Positions 5,838 to 7,157 of a stretch of DNA of 7,157 nucleotides are shown piece after piece (positions within the stretch are counted from its first letter, which is position 1; the number at the start of each line of letters is the position of its first letter). The stretch lies in contig CAMPKL010000176.1 of assembly GCA_946887065.1 (NCBI GenBank), positions 1 through 7,157 of the forward strand. The letters are read 5' to 3'. A model generated the notes under the pieces. The model saw only the letters and a program-made list of their open reading frames with translations. It searched no databases and was not told the DNA's origin. Position numbers and translations under genes: made by a program. This stretch comes from an uncultured Bryobacterales bacterium. Lineage in GTDB: Bacteria > Acidobacteriota > Terriglobia > Bryobacterales > UBA6623.

Positions 5838-6469
5838 TTCAGCAACTCCTCCAATCGTGCGCCCAGCGCCGTCCGCTGCCGTTCGCAGATCTTTCGAACG
5901 TTAGCCGGGTTCAAGCCCAGCGCTTCCCCCACTTCCGGCGCCGTAAGTTCCGCTCCGTACCGCAGCAAGACGACGTCGCGGTCCCGCGCGTCCAGTTCCG
6001 AGAGAGCCGTGAGCAGCGCCCGGCGGTGACGCGCCCGATCCAAATCCGCGTCAAGGTCCTGGCCGTCCGCCGTCTCCGGTAGCTCACCGGTGTCCGTTAG
6101 CTGCGGTCGACGGCGGCGGAAGCGCCTCCGCGCCGCGTTGCGTGCGACCGTCATCGCCCACGCCGTGAAGCGTACGCCGTCGCGCGGGCGGTAACGATCG
6201 AGCGAAGTCAGCACAGCCAACATCGCGTCTTGCGTTGCGTCCTCCGCGTCCGCCGCATGCGCGAACAGGGGGCGCACCGTGCGATACGCCTTGTGCACCA
6301 GTTGTTGGTAGAGGCGCTGACCCGCGGCTCGGTCCCCGTCCCGTGCCAGCGCGACGACCCGCAGCAACTCCTCTTCCGGCAGCGGCTCGGGGGCATCCCC
6401 GAACTGCCATGAAAGCAGTACGAAGAAGTGCCACAGCCTGTCCGGGCAGCTGAGGGCCGTCGTTATCAA
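5834..6469 (-). CDS. ECF-type RNA polymerase sigma factor
   Basis: I place the start at TTG 6469-6467, giving 211 residues. This TTG overlaps the membrane protein's TGA (TTGA), has GGAGG 7 nt upstream, and no ATG or GTG lies in frame between it and the conserved domain. A longer frame reaches 6598 but runs wholly inside the upstream gene with low-complexity sequence. Residues about 32-118 form region 2: EEELLRVVALARDGDRAAGQ, the core-binding DAEDATQDAMLAVLTSLDRY (74-93), then RFTAWAMTVARNAARRRFRR for -10 recognition. A spacer about 119-150 leads to region 4 (LSELDARDRDVVLLRYG, then the helix-turn-helix TAPEVGEALGLNPANVRKIC). It directs RNA polymerase to a dedicated set of promoters. The hydrophobic N-terminal stretch LWHFFVLLSWQF is unusual; a TTG at 6367 is the alternative start but would cut into EEELL. 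It is coupled to the small membrane protein downstream, its likely inhibitor. Confidence 0.9.
   Translation of the reverse strand: MITTALSCPDRLWHFFVLLSWQFGDAPEPLPEEELLRVVALARDGDRAAGQRLYQQLVHKAYRTVRPLFAHAADAEDATQDAMLAVLTSLDRYRPRDGVRFTAWAMTVARNAARRRFRRRRPQLTDTGELPETADGQDLDADLDRARHRRALLTALSELDARDRDVVLLRYGAELTAPEVGEALGLNPANVRKICERQRTALGARLEELLK
5846..5852 (-). promoter_or_regulatory. Strong Shine-Dalgarno GGAGGAG of the small membrane protein
   Basis: On the - strand GGAGGAG lies 8 nt before the GTG at 5837, inside the last codons of the sigma factor gene. It decides the non-ATG start and, with the GTGA overlap, indicates coupled translation of sigma factor and small protein. Confidence 0.75.
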
Positions 6470-7157
6470 CCGCGCGCCTCCGCCATGTAGCCGAGAGTCC
6501 AGACAGAAGAGCGGTAGGTGCCGAGCATTCCGGCCGCCGCGACTACGACAGGCGCCGCCAACACGACCCCTGCCGCTATGGCCGGCGCCATGCCCCACAT
6601 GAAGTAAAGCGCCGCCGCGATCGCCGCGACAGGCAACAGGGCCAGGAACATCACAAGGCCCACCCCTAGATGTCCCGCGACCATGGCGGCAATCAGCTGG
6701 AGCCCCGCCAGTACCCGGCCGTGTAGGAAGAGACGCGCCTTCTCAATCGCATCCACGGCGTGTCTGTTCTCCAGAACGGCAATTCGCAACGCGAACGCGT
6801 ACACGACGTAGAGCGTGATCAGCCACGGAACGGCGACCACAACCGCGGGAACCGCCAGCAACGCTGCAGCCAAACCCGGGATCAATCCGAGCGCGAAAAG
6901 CCAGCCGGGCGCCGCGAAGAAACCGACGCTCAGCAGGCCGGCGCCGAACATCAGCAGCTTGATGCTCAACACAACGCCGAAGTGCGACCACCCCAATCTC
7001 ATTCCCTCACCAACGGTCATCGCCCCCCGTGAAACACCCTCGATCAGCGCGCCCTCGCTGATGATGTTCATCAGGATCGCCCCGATGGCGACGACTGCCA
7101 CAACCGCGAAAACACCCATGAACCAAACCGGAAATCCGCCGTCACTGCCGTCAGAGC
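6466..7157 (-). CDS. Polytopic inner-membrane protein, 5' end outside the window
   Basis: The frame is open to the right edge (reading SDGSDGGFPVWF before the ATG at 7119), so that ATG is probably internal and about 229 C-terminal residues are visible. Hydrophobic segments suggest five or six membrane helices: VFAVVAVVAIGAILM, LSIKLLMFGAGLLSVGFF, a long stretch from WLFALGLIPG through VPWLITLYVVYAFAL, and two or more in the last 80 residues. The loop RIAVLENRHAVDAIEKARLFL between helices resembles a recurring motif of glycerophosphodiesterase-membrane-domain-like and related uncharacterised families, a loose resemblance only. No catalytic motif is visible. Its TGA overlaps the sigma factor's TTG by 4 nt, so the two are co-expressed. 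It may be the membrane sensor or a target of the sigma system; this is inferred from gene order. Confidence 0.8.
   Translation of the reverse strand, partial: SDGSDGGFPVWFMGVFAVVAVVAIGAILMNIISEGALIEGVSRGAMTVGEGMRLGWSHFGVVLSIKLLMFGAGLLSVGFFAAPGWLFALGLIPGLAAALLAVPAVVVAVPWLITLYVVYAFALRIAVLENRHAVDAIEKARLFLHGRVLAGLQLIAAMVAGHLGVGLVMFLALLPVAAIAAALYFMWGMAPAIAAGVVLAAPVVVAAAGMLGTYRSSVWTLGYMAEARG
6477..6481 (-). promoter_or_regulatory. Shine-Dalgarno GGAGG selecting the TTG start of the sigma factor
   Basis: On the - strand GGAGG stands 7 nt before TTG 6469-6467, within the last codons of the membrane protein gene (Ala-Glu-Ala-Arg-Gly). Together with the 4-nt TTGA overlap it marks this rare start codon as the real one. 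Confidence 0.7.

Noticed and set aside
6470..6598. Extending the sigma factor to 6598
   Set aside because: The extra residues overlap the membrane protein's coding region and are Gly/Arg-rich with no sigma similarity; the TTG at 6469 has the ribosome site and the overlap.
1..7157. CRISPR array, insertion sequence, phage genes, tRNA or rRNA
   Set aside because: No repeated spacer pattern, transposase or integrase motif, terminal repeats or RNA gene signature was seen on either strand.

Overview
The window looks like chromosomal DNA of a GC-rich, Gram-negative-type soil bacterium. The gene content (PQQ-like propeller protein, exported cytochrome c/helix-hairpin-helix protein and DUF1080 protein side by side) most resembles Acidobacteriota of the Solibacter/Bryobacter type. 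That placement is an inference from protein style, not a search result. I see no mobile element, CRISPR array, tRNA or rRNA; it reads as ordinary genome with compact operons.

Left block, + strand (2-1960): three tightly spaced genes for exported proteins. They are the C-terminal part of a quinoprotein-like beta-propeller protein, a small cytochrome c fused to a ComEA-like helix-hairpin-helix domain, and a DUF1080 (3-keto-disaccharide hydrolase-like) protein. A plausible shared role is periplasmic substrate oxidation with electrons passed to cytochrome c, plus carbohydrate processing.

Middle block, - strand (1970-5555): from upstream to downstream, a beta-lactamase-fold serine hydrolase, a 125-nt gap with an inverted repeat, a circularly permuted ATP-grasp ligase, and an alpha-E (DUF403) protein whose ATG directly abuts the ligase stop codon. 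The ATP-grasp gene carries a single-base frameshift in a five-base homopolymer (4075-4079). Restoring the frame gives a full-length 484-residue enzyme with every expected motif. The ATP-grasp/alpha-E pair belongs to the predicted amidoligase/peptide-tagging systems, but the usual transglutaminase and Anbu-type protease partners are not here.

Right block, - strand (5601-7157): a polytopic membrane protein (5' end outside the window), an ECF-type sigma factor and a 78-residue single-pass membrane protein. They are chained by two 4-nt stop/start overlaps (TTGA and GTGA), each with a strong Shine-Dalgarno sequence. This looks like a compact membrane-signalling operon in which the small protein is a candidate anti-sigma factor lacking a zinc-binding motif.

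The strongest points for follow-up are the ATP-grasp frameshift, the reannotated TTG start of the sigma factor, and the small anti-sigma candidate.
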